From NCBI RefSeq assembly GCF_024055725.1, contig NZ_JAMXMX010000018.1:93560-157559 (forward strand): DNA of 64,000 bases, in the 5' to 3' direction. Below are positions 42,882 to 51,727 of the stretch, piece by piece. Source of the stretch: Actinoallomurus spadix (GTDB taxonomy: Bacteria; Actinomycetota; Actinomycetes; Streptosporangiales; Streptosporangiaceae). Below the pieces are notes generated by a model. The model did not search any database, was not told the origin of the DNA, and worked only from the letters and a program-made list of their open reading frames with translations. Both the position numbers and the translations under genes were made by a program. How positions within the stretch are numbered: the first letter of the stretch is position 1; each line of letters opens with the position of its first letter.

Positions 42882-43475
42882 GTGGCAGATCGTCCTCCGG
42901 CTCAGGAGATCAGCGACGTGGCGGCGCTCCGGCTGCTCGCGCACCCCCTGCGGCGCAAGATCGAGCAGTGCCTGCGTGACGGGCCGGTGAACTCCGCCAC
43001 CCTCGCCCGGGCGCTCGGCGAGAGCACCGGGTCGACCAGTTACCACCTCAGGCAGCTCGCCAAGCACGGGTTCATCGAGGAGGTTCCCGAGCTGTCCAAG
43101 GGGCGGGAACGCTGGTGGCGTGCCGTGCCCGGCGACCGCCGGTTCCCGCCGTACAGCCGCCAGACGCCGGAGATGCGCGTGGCGCTCTCGGAGATGGTGC
43201 GGCACAACGTCGCGGAGTTCGTCGAGTTGTTCTCGCGCTTCGCGGACGACCATGAGGCGCTGGGCGAGTGGGCGGACGCGTTCCTGTTCTCCCGCGCCAC
43301 CGTTCGTCTCACCCTCGATGAGGTGAAGGAGTTCTTCGAGGAGTACATCGCGCTGGTCTACCGCTTCTCCCGGCCGGCGGAGGAGACGCCTCCCGGCGCA
43401 CGTGCGGTGCACTTCCGGCTGCTCGGCATCCCCGAGGCGGCCGCCACCGAACCCGAGGCGGGCTCCGCGGAGTGA
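42882..43475 (+). CDS. ArsR/HTH_20-family transcriptional regulator
   Basis: A 197-residue regulator with a winged helix in the N-terminal 90 residues (LRLLAHPLRRKIEQCL, STSYHLRQLAKHGFIEE) and a helical C-terminal half. No cysteine metal site is seen, so it is not an arsenic or metal sensor of the classical kind. Start GTG 42882 is supported by the -10 spacing. The paired operators directly upstream point to autorepression. A secreted hydrolase gene follows 108 bp later and may be its target. Confidence 0.88.
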   Translation: MADRPPAQEISDVAALRLLAHPLRRKIEQCLRDGPVNSATLARALGESTGSTSYHLRQLAKHGFIEEVPELSKGRERWWRAVPGDRRFPPYSRQTPEMRVALSEMVRHNVAEFVELFSRFADDHEALGEWADAFLFSRATVRLTLDEVKEFFEEYIALVYRFSRPAEETPPGARAVHFRLLGIPEAAATEPEAGSAE

Positions 43476-43583
43476 CCCGGGCCGCCGAGCGGCAACTCGG
43501 CGGCCCGGTGTGCGGAGTCCGTGTCACCACGCCCATGCGGCGTGTCTTCGCGTACACGAATCCCAGAGAAAGGAGAGCACGTC

Positions 43584-45080
43584 ATGCTGCTCTCGTTCAA
43601 ATCCCGCCGCGTCCGCGCGGCCGGGTGGGCGATCGGCCTGCTGGTGCCGTCGTCGCTCGCGCTCGCGCTCGCGCCGTCGCCGGTGACGCCGACCCACGCG
43701 GCGTACGCCGCCGCCGCGCCGCGCGCCGCCCGCGACGGTCTGACCCGCACCGACGTCTCCTTCCGCGGCGGCGACGGCCTGGTCCTGCACGGGACGGTCG
43801 TCGCGCCGAGCAGGACCACGGGCCGAGTTCCGGGCATCGTCCTGGTGGGCGGCTCGGGTCCGGGGCCCCGGCAGGAGTACGCGCAGGAGGCCGAGGCGTT
43901 CGCCCGCGGCGGGGTCGTCACGCTCGTCTACGACAAGCGAACCGTCGGCTATTCCAAGATGCACCGCGACTTCTCCCTCCTGGCCGCCGACGCGCTCGCC
44001 GGCGTACGGACCCTCCGGGCCCGTCCCGGCGTCGACCCGGCGAAGGTCGGGTTGTGGGGGTTCAGCGAGGGCGGCTGGGTGGCGCCGCTGGCCGCGTCAC
44101 GGTCCTCGGACGTCGCCTACCTGATCACGATCGGCGGCCCCGGCCGTACGCCGCTTCGCACGCAGACCTGGTACCTCGCCGTGCATCTGCGGCATGACCA
44201 CGTCTCCGGATCACTCCTCGACACGATCATGGGGCCGGCGGCGCACCTCGTCGACGGCGCGGGCCTGTTCCCGGAGGGCGGGCACGACCCGGTGCCCGTG
44301 CTCCAGCGCCTGCGGCAGCCGGTCCTCGCGCTGTGGGGCGAGCATGACACCCAAGTGCCGCCACGGGAGAGCGCGCAGGTCTTCGAACGCGTCCTCGCCC
44401 GGGCGGGAAACGACCACGTGACCATCCGGTTCGTCGCCGGCGCCGGCCACAACGGCCACCGTACGAACGACGGGTTCGAGAATCTCGGCGGCCCGCTGCT
44501 GGGCGGTCACCCGCTGGGCGCCCTCGCGCCCGGCTACGCGGACACGATGACGTCGTGGATCCACCAGGTCGCCGCCGGTCACCCGCCGCTGTCCAGCACC
44601 GCCGCGCCCCCACGGCAGGCGGTCACCAGCCGCGCCGCGTCGAACGGCGCCTGGTATGGGGCCAACGGCCTTCAGTGGGCCGCGATCGCGCTCTTCCTGC
44701 TGGCGTTCGCCGGATACCCGGTCACCGGGATCGTGCGCCGGACCCTCGGGCGCACCGCGGCGGTCCCGGCCCGCCGACCGGCCCGCCTGCTCGCGGCGAC
44801 GGGTCTGGTGACCGTCGCCGGAACTCTCCTCTACACGGTCGCGGTCTTCGCGACCAGCGGGCGGCTGGGCGACCCGGTTCTCGTCGGTCGCCCGCTCTCC
44901 TGGCTGATCCTCCAGCTCCTCGCCGTCATCGTCGCCGTCACCACGGGTGTCACCGCCGTCTCCGCCTGGCGGAACCGGCGTACGCCGGCGGCCGGCGGCC
45001 GGGTGCGCGTCGCCGTGGTGGTTACGGCAGGAACGATCTTCATCCCGTGGGCGGTGTACTGGGGCCTTCTCGCCTGGTGA
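43584..45080 (+). CDS. Exported alpha/beta hydrolase with C-terminal membrane helices
   Basis: A 498-residue protein. A signal sequence (residues ~10-35) precedes an alpha/beta hydrolase domain with nucleophile elbow LWGFSEGGWVAPLA, acid in LWGEHDTQVPP and His in VAGAGHNGHR. Residues ~375-498 contain three or four hydrophobic helices, so the enzyme is tethered. ATG 43584 follows AAGGAG. Substrate unknown; the preceding ArsR-type regulator suggests it is induced by a specific compound. Confidence 0.87.
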   Translation: MLLSFKSRRVRAAGWAIGLLVPSSLALALAPSPVTPTHAAYAAAAPRAARDGLTRTDVSFRGGDGLVLHGTVVAPSRTTGRVPGIVLVGGSGPGPRQEYAQEAEAFARGGVVTLVYDKRTVGYSKMHRDFSLLAADALAGVRTLRARPGVDPAKVGLWGFSEGGWVAPLAASRSSDVAYLITIGGPGRTPLRTQTWYLAVHLRHDHVSGSLLDTIMGPAAHLVDGAGLFPEGGHDPVPVLQRLRQPVLALWGEHDTQVPPRESAQVFERVLARAGNDHVTIRFVAGAGHNGHRTNDGFENLGGPLLGGHPLGALAPGYADTMTSWIHQVAAGHPPLSSTAAPPRQAVTSRAASNGAWYGANGLQWAAIALFLLAFAGYPVTGIVRRTLGRTAAVPARRPARLLAATGLVTVAGTLLYTVAVFATSGRLGDPVLVGRPLSWLILQLLAVIVAVTTGVTAVSAWRNRRTPAAGGRVRVAVVVTAGTIFIPWAVYWGLLAW

Positions 45081-45133
45081 CGAACGCCCTCGGCCGGCTT
45101 TCCTCCACGACACCACCACCGGCCGAACAGTCA

Positions 45134-45182
45134 TGATCACCAGCGGTCACCGTTCTCAGAACGCGGTGACCGCCGGTGATCA
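45134..45182. terminator. Long hairpin between hydrolase and Tex genes
   Basis: A 19-bp stem with one mismatch (45134-45152 with 45164-45182) and an 11-nt loop, located between convergent genes and ending 6 bp from the tex stop. Likely a bidirectional terminator. Confidence 0.75.
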
Positions 45183-45187
45183 CGGCT

Positions 45188-47542
45188 TTAGCGGCCGTTC
45201 AGGCCCTTGTCGAGACCCGCGCGGCGCAGCGCGTCGGCCATCGCGCCGCCTCCGCCTCCGCCGCCTCCGCCGCCGGAGCCGCCGCGGTCGCGCCGCTGCC
45301 GGCCGCCGGTACGGTCGCCGCCGCCGTCGCGACGGCCGCCCTGGCGGTTCCCGCCCTCACGACGGCCGCCGCCGCCCTGCGGACGGCGCTCGGCGTCGTC
45401 GTCGAGGCGGAGGGTCAGCGAGATCCGGTTGCGCGGGATGTCGACGTCGAGGACCTTCACGCGGACGACGTCGCCGGACTTGACGACGTCGCGCGGGTCC
45501 TTGACGAACGTCCGGGACATCGCGGACACGTGGACGAGGCCGTCCTGGTGGACGCCGATGTCGACGAAGGCGCCGAAGGCCGCGACGTTCGTGACGACGC
45601 CCTCGAGGATCATGCCGGGTTGCAGGTCCGCGACCTTGTCGACGCCCTCCTTGAACGTCGCCGTCTTGAACGCCGGGCGCGGGTCGCGGCCCGGCTTGTC
45701 CAGCTCCTTGAGGATGTCGGTGACCGTGGGCAGGCCGAAGGTGTCGTCGACGAACTCCTGCGGCTTGAGCGCGCGCAGCGCGGTGCTGTTGCCGATCAGG
45801 GACTTCAGGTCGCCGCCGGTCTTCCCGAGGATGCGGCGCACGACGGGGTACGCCTCCGGGTGCACGGCGGAGCTGTCCAGCGGGTCGTCGCCGCCCTGGA
45901 TGCGCAGGAAGCCGGCGCACTGCTCGAACGCCTTCGGGCCGAGCCGGGGCACGCTCCTGAGCGCCTCGCGGGTGCGGAACGGGCCGTTGGCGTCGCGGTG
46001 GGAGATGATGTTCTCGGCCAGCCCGGAGCCGATGCCCGACACGCGGGTGAGCAGCGGGACCGACGCGGTGTTGACGTCGACGCCGACGGCGTTGACGCAG
46101 TCCTCGACGACCGCGTCGAGCGAGCGGGAGAGCTTCACCTCGGAGACGTCGTGCTGGTACTGGCCCACGCCGATCGACTTGGGGTCGATCTTCACGAGCT
46201 CGGCGAGCGGGTCCTGGAGTCGCCGGGCGATCGACACCGCGCCGCGCAGGGAGACGTCCAGCTCGGGCAGTTCGCGTGAGGCGTACGCCGAGGCGGAGTA
46301 GACCGACGCGCCCGCCTCCGAAACGACGATCTTAGTGACCTTGGGGTGCTGCTTGATCAGGTCGGCGGCGAGCTGGTCGGTCTCGCGGGAGGCCGTGCCG
46401 TTGCCGATCGCGATCAGGTCGACGTTGTGCTGCTCGACGAGGCGGCCGAGGCTGTCGAGGGAGTCCTTCCAGCGGCCGTGCGGCTTGTGCGGGTAGATCG
46501 TGTCGGTCGCGACCACCTTGCCGGTGGGGTCGACGACCGCGACCTTCACCCCGGTGCGGTACCCCGGGTCCAGGCCCATCGTCGTACGGCTGCCGGCGGG
46601 CGCGGCCAGCAGCAGGTCGCGCAGGTTCGCGGCGAACACCCGGACCGCCTCGTCTTCGGCCTCCTGCCGCAGCCGGAGCCGCAGGTCCAGGTCGAGGTGG
46701 ACGAGGATGCGGGTCCGCCAGGCCCAGCGGACGGTGTCCATCAGCCACTTCGCGCCCGTCGGCACGCCGAAGCGGTGGGCGATGGCGAGTTCGTACGGGT
46801 TCGGCTGCGCCGGGTCGGGCTCTTCGGCGTCGGGCTGCAGGGTGAGGTCGAGGACGTCCTCCTTCTCGCCCCGGAACAGCGCCAGGATCCGGTGCGAGGG
46901 CAGCTGCGACAGCGGCTCGGCGAAGTCGAAGTAGTCGGAGAACTTCGCACCGGCCTCCTCCTTGCCCTCGCGCACCTTCGCGACCATTCGGCCGCGCGAC
47001 CAGACGCGCTCGCGCAGGTCGCCGATGAGGTCGGCGTCCTCGGCGAACCGCTCGACCAGGATGGCGCGGGCGCCGTCCAGCGCCGCGGCGGCGTCGAGGT
47101 CGGCGTTGGTGTACTTCGCCGCCTCCGCCTGCGGGTCGAGGCCCGGGTCGGCGAGCAGCGCCTCGGCGAGCGGCTCGAGCCCGGCCTCGCGGGCGATCTG
47201 CGCCTTCGTGCGCCGTTTCGGCTTGTAGGGGAGGTAGATGTCCTCCAGCCGGGCCTTGGTCTCGGCGGCCATGATCTGTGCGCGGAGCGCGTCGTCGAGC
47301 TTGCCCTGGGACTCGATCGACTCGAGGATCGCCGCGCGGCGCTCGTCCAGCTCCCGCAGGTAGCGCAGCCGCTCTTCGAGGGTGCGCAGCTGCGCGTCGT
47401 CGAGCGCGCCGGTCGCCTCCTTGCGGTACCGGGCGATGAACGGCACGGTGGCCCCGCCGTCGAGCAACTCGACGGCGACCTGGACCTGCCGCTCCCGCAC
47501 GCCGAGCTCTTCGGCGATCTTCTGGTGAATCGTCGTCGACAC
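45188..47542 (-). CDS. tex: Tex-family RNA-binding transcription accessory protein
   Basis: A 784-residue protein with the standard Tex order: N-terminal helical/HTH region (GGATVPFIARYRKEATGALD), YqgF-like RNase fold (TTMGLDPGYRTGVKVAVVD), helix-hairpin-helix repeats (LTRVSGIGSGLAENII) and an S1 RNA-binding domain (VTNVAAFGAFVDIGVHQDG) near residue 650. A Gly/Arg-rich tail follows, ending AMADALRRAGLDKGLNGR. Tex binds RNA and affects transcription in several bacteria. ATG 47542 starts it; it is divergent from the PPOX gene. Confidence 0.97.
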   Translation of the reverse strand: MSTTIHQKIAEELGVRERQVQVAVELLDGGATVPFIARYRKEATGALDDAQLRTLEERLRYLRELDERRAAILESIESQGKLDDALRAQIMAAETKARLEDIYLPYKPKRRTKAQIAREAGLEPLAEALLADPGLDPQAEAAKYTNADLDAAAALDGARAILVERFAEDADLIGDLRERVWSRGRMVAKVREGKEEAGAKFSDYFDFAEPLSQLPSHRILALFRGEKEDVLDLTLQPDAEEPDPAQPNPYELAIAHRFGVPTGAKWLMDTVRWAWRTRILVHLDLDLRLRLRQEAEDEAVRVFAANLRDLLLAAPAGSRTTMGLDPGYRTGVKVAVVDPTGKVVATDTIYPHKPHGRWKDSLDSLGRLVEQHNVDLIAIGNGTASRETDQLAADLIKQHPKVTKIVVSEAGASVYSASAYASRELPELDVSLRGAVSIARRLQDPLAELVKIDPKSIGVGQYQHDVSEVKLSRSLDAVVEDCVNAVGVDVNTASVPLLTRVSGIGSGLAENIISHRDANGPFRTREALRSVPRLGPKAFEQCAGFLRIQGGDDPLDSSAVHPEAYPVVRRILGKTGGDLKSLIGNSTALRALKPQEFVDDTFGLPTVTDILKELDKPGRDPRPAFKTATFKEGVDKVADLQPGMILEGVVTNVAAFGAFVDIGVHQDGLVHVSAMSRTFVKDPRDVVKSGDVVRVKVLDVDIPRNRISLTLRLDDDAERRPQGGGGRREGGNRQGGRRDGGGDRTGGRQRRDRGGSGGGGGGGGGGAMADALRRAGLDKGLNGR

Positions 47543-47715
47543 GATCTTGGACCCGACCTCTCACTGAGCTACCGGGAAGCATTGTGCAGGCAACGGCCGC
47601 CGTTGTCGCGTCGTGTGCGGGACACGGCAGTGGTCGCGACCGGCGTAAAAGCCCATGGATCGGACGGGAGTCGGGGGTTACGCTGAGGATCTCTTGATCG
47701 TTTCGGGGAGGCGCG

Positions 47716-48348
47716 ATGGCGGAAGTGACGGCGTTCACGGAGATCACGTCGGCGGAGGAACTGCGCGACCTGGTCGGCGAGCCGGTGCCGCGGGCCCTGG
47801 CCAAGGAGCGGGTCCGGCTGCACGCGCGCGACCGGGAATGGCTCGCGGCCTCGCCCTTCTGCCTGATCGCGACCGCCGACGAGACGGGCGCCTGTGACGT
47901 CTCCCCGAAAGGGGACCCGCCCGGCTTCACCCACGTCATCGACGACGTGACGATCGCCGTCCCGGACCGTCCGGGCAACCGTCGCGTGGACGGGTTCCAC
48001 AACATCCTGGTCAACCCGCACGTCGGCCTGATCTACGTGGTCCCCGGCCGGAACGAGACACTCCGCATCAACGGCCGCGCCCGGCTCGTCCGCGAGGCCC
48101 CCTTCTTCGACGAGATGGTGGTCAGGAACCACCGGCCCCGCCTGGCCATCGTCGTGGAGATCGAGCAGATCTTCTTCCACTGCGCCAAGGCGTTCCTCCG
48201 CTCGGAGCTGTGGAAGCCGGAGACCTGGAACCCGGACGCCCTCCCGTCGCACGCGCGGATCGTCAAGGACGTGCAGTACACCGAGGAGACGTTCGAGGAG
48301 CTGGAGCGCTACTACGGCCCGGAGTACGCCAAGCGCCTGTACGGCTGA
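47716..48348 (+). CDS. PPOX-type flavoprotein (pyridoxamine phosphate oxidase-like, MSMEG_1061 type)
   Basis: A 210-residue FMN- or F420-binding split-barrel protein. Characteristic words are ASPFCLIATADETGACDVSP, FHNILVNPHVGLIYVVPG and FFHCAKAFLRSELWKP. Such proteins are oxidoreductases of mostly unknown substrate. ATG 47716 follows GGGGAGG. It is convergent with the DUF2277 gene, 16 bp apart. Confidence 0.9.
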   Translation: MAEVTAFTEITSAEELRDLVGEPVPRALAKERVRLHARDREWLAASPFCLIATADETGACDVSPKGDPPGFTHVIDDVTIAVPDRPGNRRVDGFHNILVNPHVGLIYVVPGRNETLRINGRARLVREAPFFDEMVVRNHRPRLAIVVEIEQIFFHCAKAFLRSELWKPETWNPDALPSHARIVKDVQYTEETFEELERYYGPEYAKRLYG

Positions 48349-48364
48349 CCGCGCCGCGCCGCCG

Positions 48365-48586
48365 TCAGGTCCGGGAGCGGGCGCCGCGGACCTCGAGCCC
48401 GGCGAGCAGGGCGGTGGTCGCGCGCGTCACCTCGTCGACCGCCCGGTCGAAGACGGCCTGGTTGTGCGCTGCCGGCCGCCGGAAACCGGACACCTTGCGG
48501 ACGTACTGCAACGCCGCCGCGCGGATGTCCTCGTCGGTGACCTCTTCGGCGGCCGGCGGCCGCAGCGTCTTGATGCTTCTGCACAT
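48365..48586 (-). CDS. DUF2277 family small protein
   Basis: A 73-residue protein beginning MCRSIKTLRPP, the DUF2277 signature, and continuing DEDIRAAALQYVRKVSGFR. ATG 48586 is the only start consistent with the family. Function unknown; common in actinobacteria. Its start region faces the AAA protein gene. Confidence 0.88.
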   Translation of the reverse strand: MCRSIKTLRPPAAEEVTDEDIRAAALQYVRKVSGFRRPAAHNQAVFDRAVDEVTRATTALLAGLEVRGARSRT

Positions 48587-48679
48587 GGGGCCATCCTGCA
48601 CCCGGGGTCGGACATCGGGCGCGCGCGTCACCGGCTCGCCGTAGGCTGCTGTCCGGTTCGCCCAAGGTGATGGAGGATC

Positions 48680-51346
48680 GTGGTGCCGCTGCCGGAACAT
48701 CTTGAGCTCCTGCTCACGGACGAGCCGGTTCTCGACGTCTATGCGTACGGTCCGTGGCGGGTGCCGGACGGACTGTTCGAGGAGATCACCGACCGCATCG
48801 ACGGTCTCCTCGCCGACCCGCGCTGCGCCGACCTCACCACGGACGATCACAAGCTGCTGACGCTGCCCGCCTCGCTGGTCGCCGCGGACCTGTACCAGAT
48901 CATCGGCTTCCTGCCCGGGGTCAGCGCGATCCGCGCGGGCTCACAGTGCCAGCTGACCGACCGGCTGCTCCGCCGCCATCTGAGCGACCCCGCGGTGCTG
49001 ACCACGTCGAACACCTGGTGGAACACCTCGACCAACCTCTGGCGGCCGCCGCTCGACTGGCTGATCGAGGTGCCGGACCGCGAGCTGGCGATCCGGCTCG
49101 CCCGTGACTGCCTGGCCGTGCTGGAGGGGATCGAACCGATCGAGGGCCGGCGGCGCGCGCTGCTGCGGCTGTTCGACGATCCGCCGGACTGCGACGTGAA
49201 CCTCTCCAAGAGCGGGCTGCGCACGCGGTGGGCCGCGCACGCCGACGACGACATCCTCGCGGAGGTGCCCGAGCTGGCCGGGCCGGTCGGCTACCTGGAG
49301 TGGGTGTGGTCCGGTTTCCGGGCGGCGACCGACCACCTGGCCGGGGTGGTGCGGCACTCCCGGCTCGTCGGCACCCACCTGAGCCGGCTGCTGCTGCAGT
49401 GCGGCCTGGACCGGGTACCCGTCGAGCTGTCCGTCGTGCTCGGCGAGGACCTGTACAAGGAGGTGTCCGCGCGGTTCCGGCGGGAGCGGAGCGGGTTCCG
49501 GGCCTCCGCGTGGCAGGAGGAGATCCGGCTGTGGCTCGCCGAGGCGCTGGTCGAGGGCGCCGCCGACGCCTGCCGGGCCTGGCTCGACATGGCGACCCGG
49601 ATGGTGGCCTGCGCGCAGGGACTGCCCGGCGAGCCGCAGCGCAGCGGCGCCCGGGATCACACGCCGATCGACGAGTTCCAGCGCGATCTGCACCGCCTGT
49701 ACGCGCCCCGGCGCCGCGTCGTCAATCCGCTCGTCGGCAGGCTCGCGACCGGCCGGGGGGACCGGCCCGCGGCCACGCCGGAGAGCACCGCGTCCTCCGA
49801 CGTGGCCACGGGGATCGTCGGGCAGCCCGAGCTGACCGCCCTGCTGCAGGAGGTCACCGAGGAGGACGGCGCCGTCCGGGTGCTCCTGGCCGGGCCGGAG
49901 GGCACCGGCCGCCGCCTCGCCGTGACCGAACTGGCGGAGGCGCTGCGGCTGCCCCGCGAACCGCTCTGGCTGACCCACACGCTGTTCGCGGGCCGGCCGC
50001 TCTACGAGGCGGCCGCCCGGCTGCACGCCGACGTCCGTGACTCCGCAGGGGAGCGGCTGCTGGTCATCGACGGTCTCGACGACTTCGCCGGTGAGACCGG
50101 CAACGGCCCGGAACTGCTCGGCGAGCTGCACCGGCTGCTGACGGTCCATCCGGACCTGCACCTGGCCGCGCTCTGCGGAGAGGACGGGATCGAGCGGATC
50201 CGGGAGGCCGACCCGGCGCTGTCGCACCGGTTCCGCGTCGCCCGTACCCACCCGTTCACCGCGGAGGAGTACGCCGAGCTCTTCGACCGCGAGGTGCGCC
50301 GGCGCGGGGTGCGGACGTACAAGCGCGCCCGCGACGCCGCCGGTGAGCTGCTCGCCGCGACCCCGCCGACGCAGACGCTCCGCAACGCCCGTCTCGCCGC
50401 GCACCTGGCGGACCGGGCGGTGGCGGCCGCCCGGAACCGTACGGAGCCGGGTGCCGAGCTCATCGTCAAACGCGCCGACGTGCCCCGCGCGTTCGGCGCG
50501 GCGGTGACCGAGGACGACCCGCTGGCCGAGCTGGCGGCCCTGACCGGGCTGGAGACGGTCAAACGGGAGATCGGCCTCCTCGTCGCGATGACGCGCGCGG
50601 ACCGGCTGCGGCGGGAGCAGGGGCTGCCCGGCACCGCCCCGACGCGGCACATGGTGTTCACCGGAGACCCCGGGACCGGCAAGACCATGGTGGCCCGCCT
50701 GCTGGCCCGGATCTACAAGCGGCTCGGGGTGCTGTCCTCCGGCCACCTGGTCGAGGCGTCCCGGGCGCACCTGGTGGGGGAGTACGTCGGCCAGACCGCC
50801 CCGAGGACCCGCCGGCTGGTCGAACGAGCCCTCGGCGGCGTCCTCTTCATCGACGAGGCGTACACGCTGACGCAGCCGTCGTTCAAGAGCGACTACGGCC
50901 TGGAGGCCATCGCGGAGCTGGTGAAGCTCATGGAGGACCATCGGGACGACCTCGTCGTCATCGTCGCCGGCTACCAGCGGGAGATGGCGGACTTCCTGAC
51001 CGCGAACCCCGGGCTGGACTCGCGGTTCGCCCGGCAGCTGCACTTCGCCGGCTACACCGACGACGAGCTGTGCGCGGTCTTCGAGCGGCTGGCCGCCGAC
51101 GAGGGTCTCGTCCTCGCGCCGGACGTCGGCGACGCGCTGCGGGCGACGCTCCGCCGTACGGAGCGCGGACCATCGTTCGGCAACGGGCGGTTCATGCGCA
51201 ACCTGCTCGACGGCGCGGTCGCCCGCCAGGCGCAGCGCGTCACCGGTCTCGACCGGCCCACCCGGACGGACCTCCTCACCTTGCGCGCCGAGGACCTGCC
51301 GGCCCGCCCGGCCCGGGCGGCCGAGCGGGTCGGCCACTACCTGTGA
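48680..51346 (+). CDS. Multidomain AAA protein: Fic-like region, degenerate P-loop module, CbbX/SpoVK-type AAA
   Basis: An 888-residue cytoplasmic protein. Residues ~1-320 have no clear family; the part near 222-310 (SRLVGTHLSRLLLQCG, then VELSVVLGEDLYKEV and a Trp-containing helix) recalls the C-terminal half of Fic domains, but HPFxxGNGR is absent. Residues ~399-640 resemble a P-loop unit with a defective Walker A (AGPEGTGRRLAV, no Lys-Ser/Thr) and Walker B-like LLVIDGLDDF. Residues ~640-880 are an intact AAA domain: TGDPGTGKT, VLFIDEAYTL, and GLDSRFARQL with the arginine finger. GTG 48683 is an equally good start with better spacing from GGAGG. Function unknown. Confidence 0.85.
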   Translation: MVPLPEHLELLLTDEPVLDVYAYGPWRVPDGLFEEITDRIDGLLADPRCADLTTDDHKLLTLPASLVAADLYQIIGFLPGVSAIRAGSQCQLTDRLLRRHLSDPAVLTTSNTWWNTSTNLWRPPLDWLIEVPDRELAIRLARDCLAVLEGIEPIEGRRRALLRLFDDPPDCDVNLSKSGLRTRWAAHADDDILAEVPELAGPVGYLEWVWSGFRAATDHLAGVVRHSRLVGTHLSRLLLQCGLDRVPVELSVVLGEDLYKEVSARFRRERSGFRASAWQEEIRLWLAEALVEGAADACRAWLDMATRMVACAQGLPGEPQRSGARDHTPIDEFQRDLHRLYAPRRRVVNPLVGRLATGRGDRPAATPESTASSDVATGIVGQPELTALLQEVTEEDGAVRVLLAGPEGTGRRLAVTELAEALRLPREPLWLTHTLFAGRPLYEAAARLHADVRDSAGERLLVIDGLDDFAGETGNGPELLGELHRLLTVHPDLHLAALCGEDGIERIREADPALSHRFRVARTHPFTAEEYAELFDREVRRRGVRTYKRARDAAGELLAATPPTQTLRNARLAAHLADRAVAAARNRTEPGAELIVKRADVPRAFGAAVTEDDPLAELAALTGLETVKREIGLLVAMTRADRLRREQGLPGTAPTRHMVFTGDPGTGKTMVARLLARIYKRLGVLSSGHLVEASRAHLVGEYVGQTAPRTRRLVERALGGVLFIDEAYTLTQPSFKSDYGLEAIAELVKLMEDHRDDLVVIVAGYQREMADFLTANPGLDSRFARQLHFAGYTDDELCAVFERLAADEGLVLAPDVGDALRATLRRTERGPSFGNGRFMRNLLDGAVARQAQRVTGLDRPTRTDLLTLRAEDLPARPARAAERVGHYL

Positions 51347-51355
51347 CCGGACGGC

Positions 51356-51489
51356 TCAGGAGAGGTATTCCACCAGGAAGCCCTCCAGCGCCGACCGGGT
51401 GCGCCCAGGTCGAGTACGCAGAGCCCGCCGAAGCAGAATCCGATGGCGGCCAGGCGGGAGCCGTCGACCGCGTCCACGACCTCGGCCGT
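51356..51489 (-). pseudogene. Dienelactone hydrolase remnant
   Basis: The minus strand encodes the nucleophile-elbow region of a dienelactone hydrolase (DGSRLAAIGFCFGGLCVLDL) and, after a frame change, a plausible C-terminus ALEGFLVEYLS with stop at 51356. The rest of the gene is missing, so this is an internally deleted remnant. Confidence 0.6.
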
Positions 51490-51499
51490 TCCTGGCCCA

Positions 51500-51675
51500 C
51501 CGACCTCGATCACCGGCCCGTGCACGTCGAGCCCCTGCACGCGTTCGTCGACGCGGACCACCCGTTCGCCGGCCGCCCGGTCCTGCGGCTGCCGGACCTC
51601 CGGGCGGCGGGCATCGCGATGCCGGACCCCGGCGGCGCCGAGGAGTGGCGCGGCTACCTGCTCCGGCCCCGGTGA
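51500..51675 (+). pseudogene. LysR substrate-binding domain remnant
   Basis: The plus strand reads VEPLHAFVDADHPFAGRPVL, then RLPDLRAAGIAMPDPGGAEEWRGYL, typical of the effector domain of a LysR regulator. It ends in a stop codon at 51675. No HTH or start is present nearby. It abuts the dienelactone hydrolase remnant head to head, a common arrangement for an intact LysR/hydrolase pair. Confidence 0.55.
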
Positions 51676-51727
51676 CGACCGCGTGTGGATCCCCGAGCCC
51701 GACCGCGCCGCCCTCCTGCGAGGGAGG

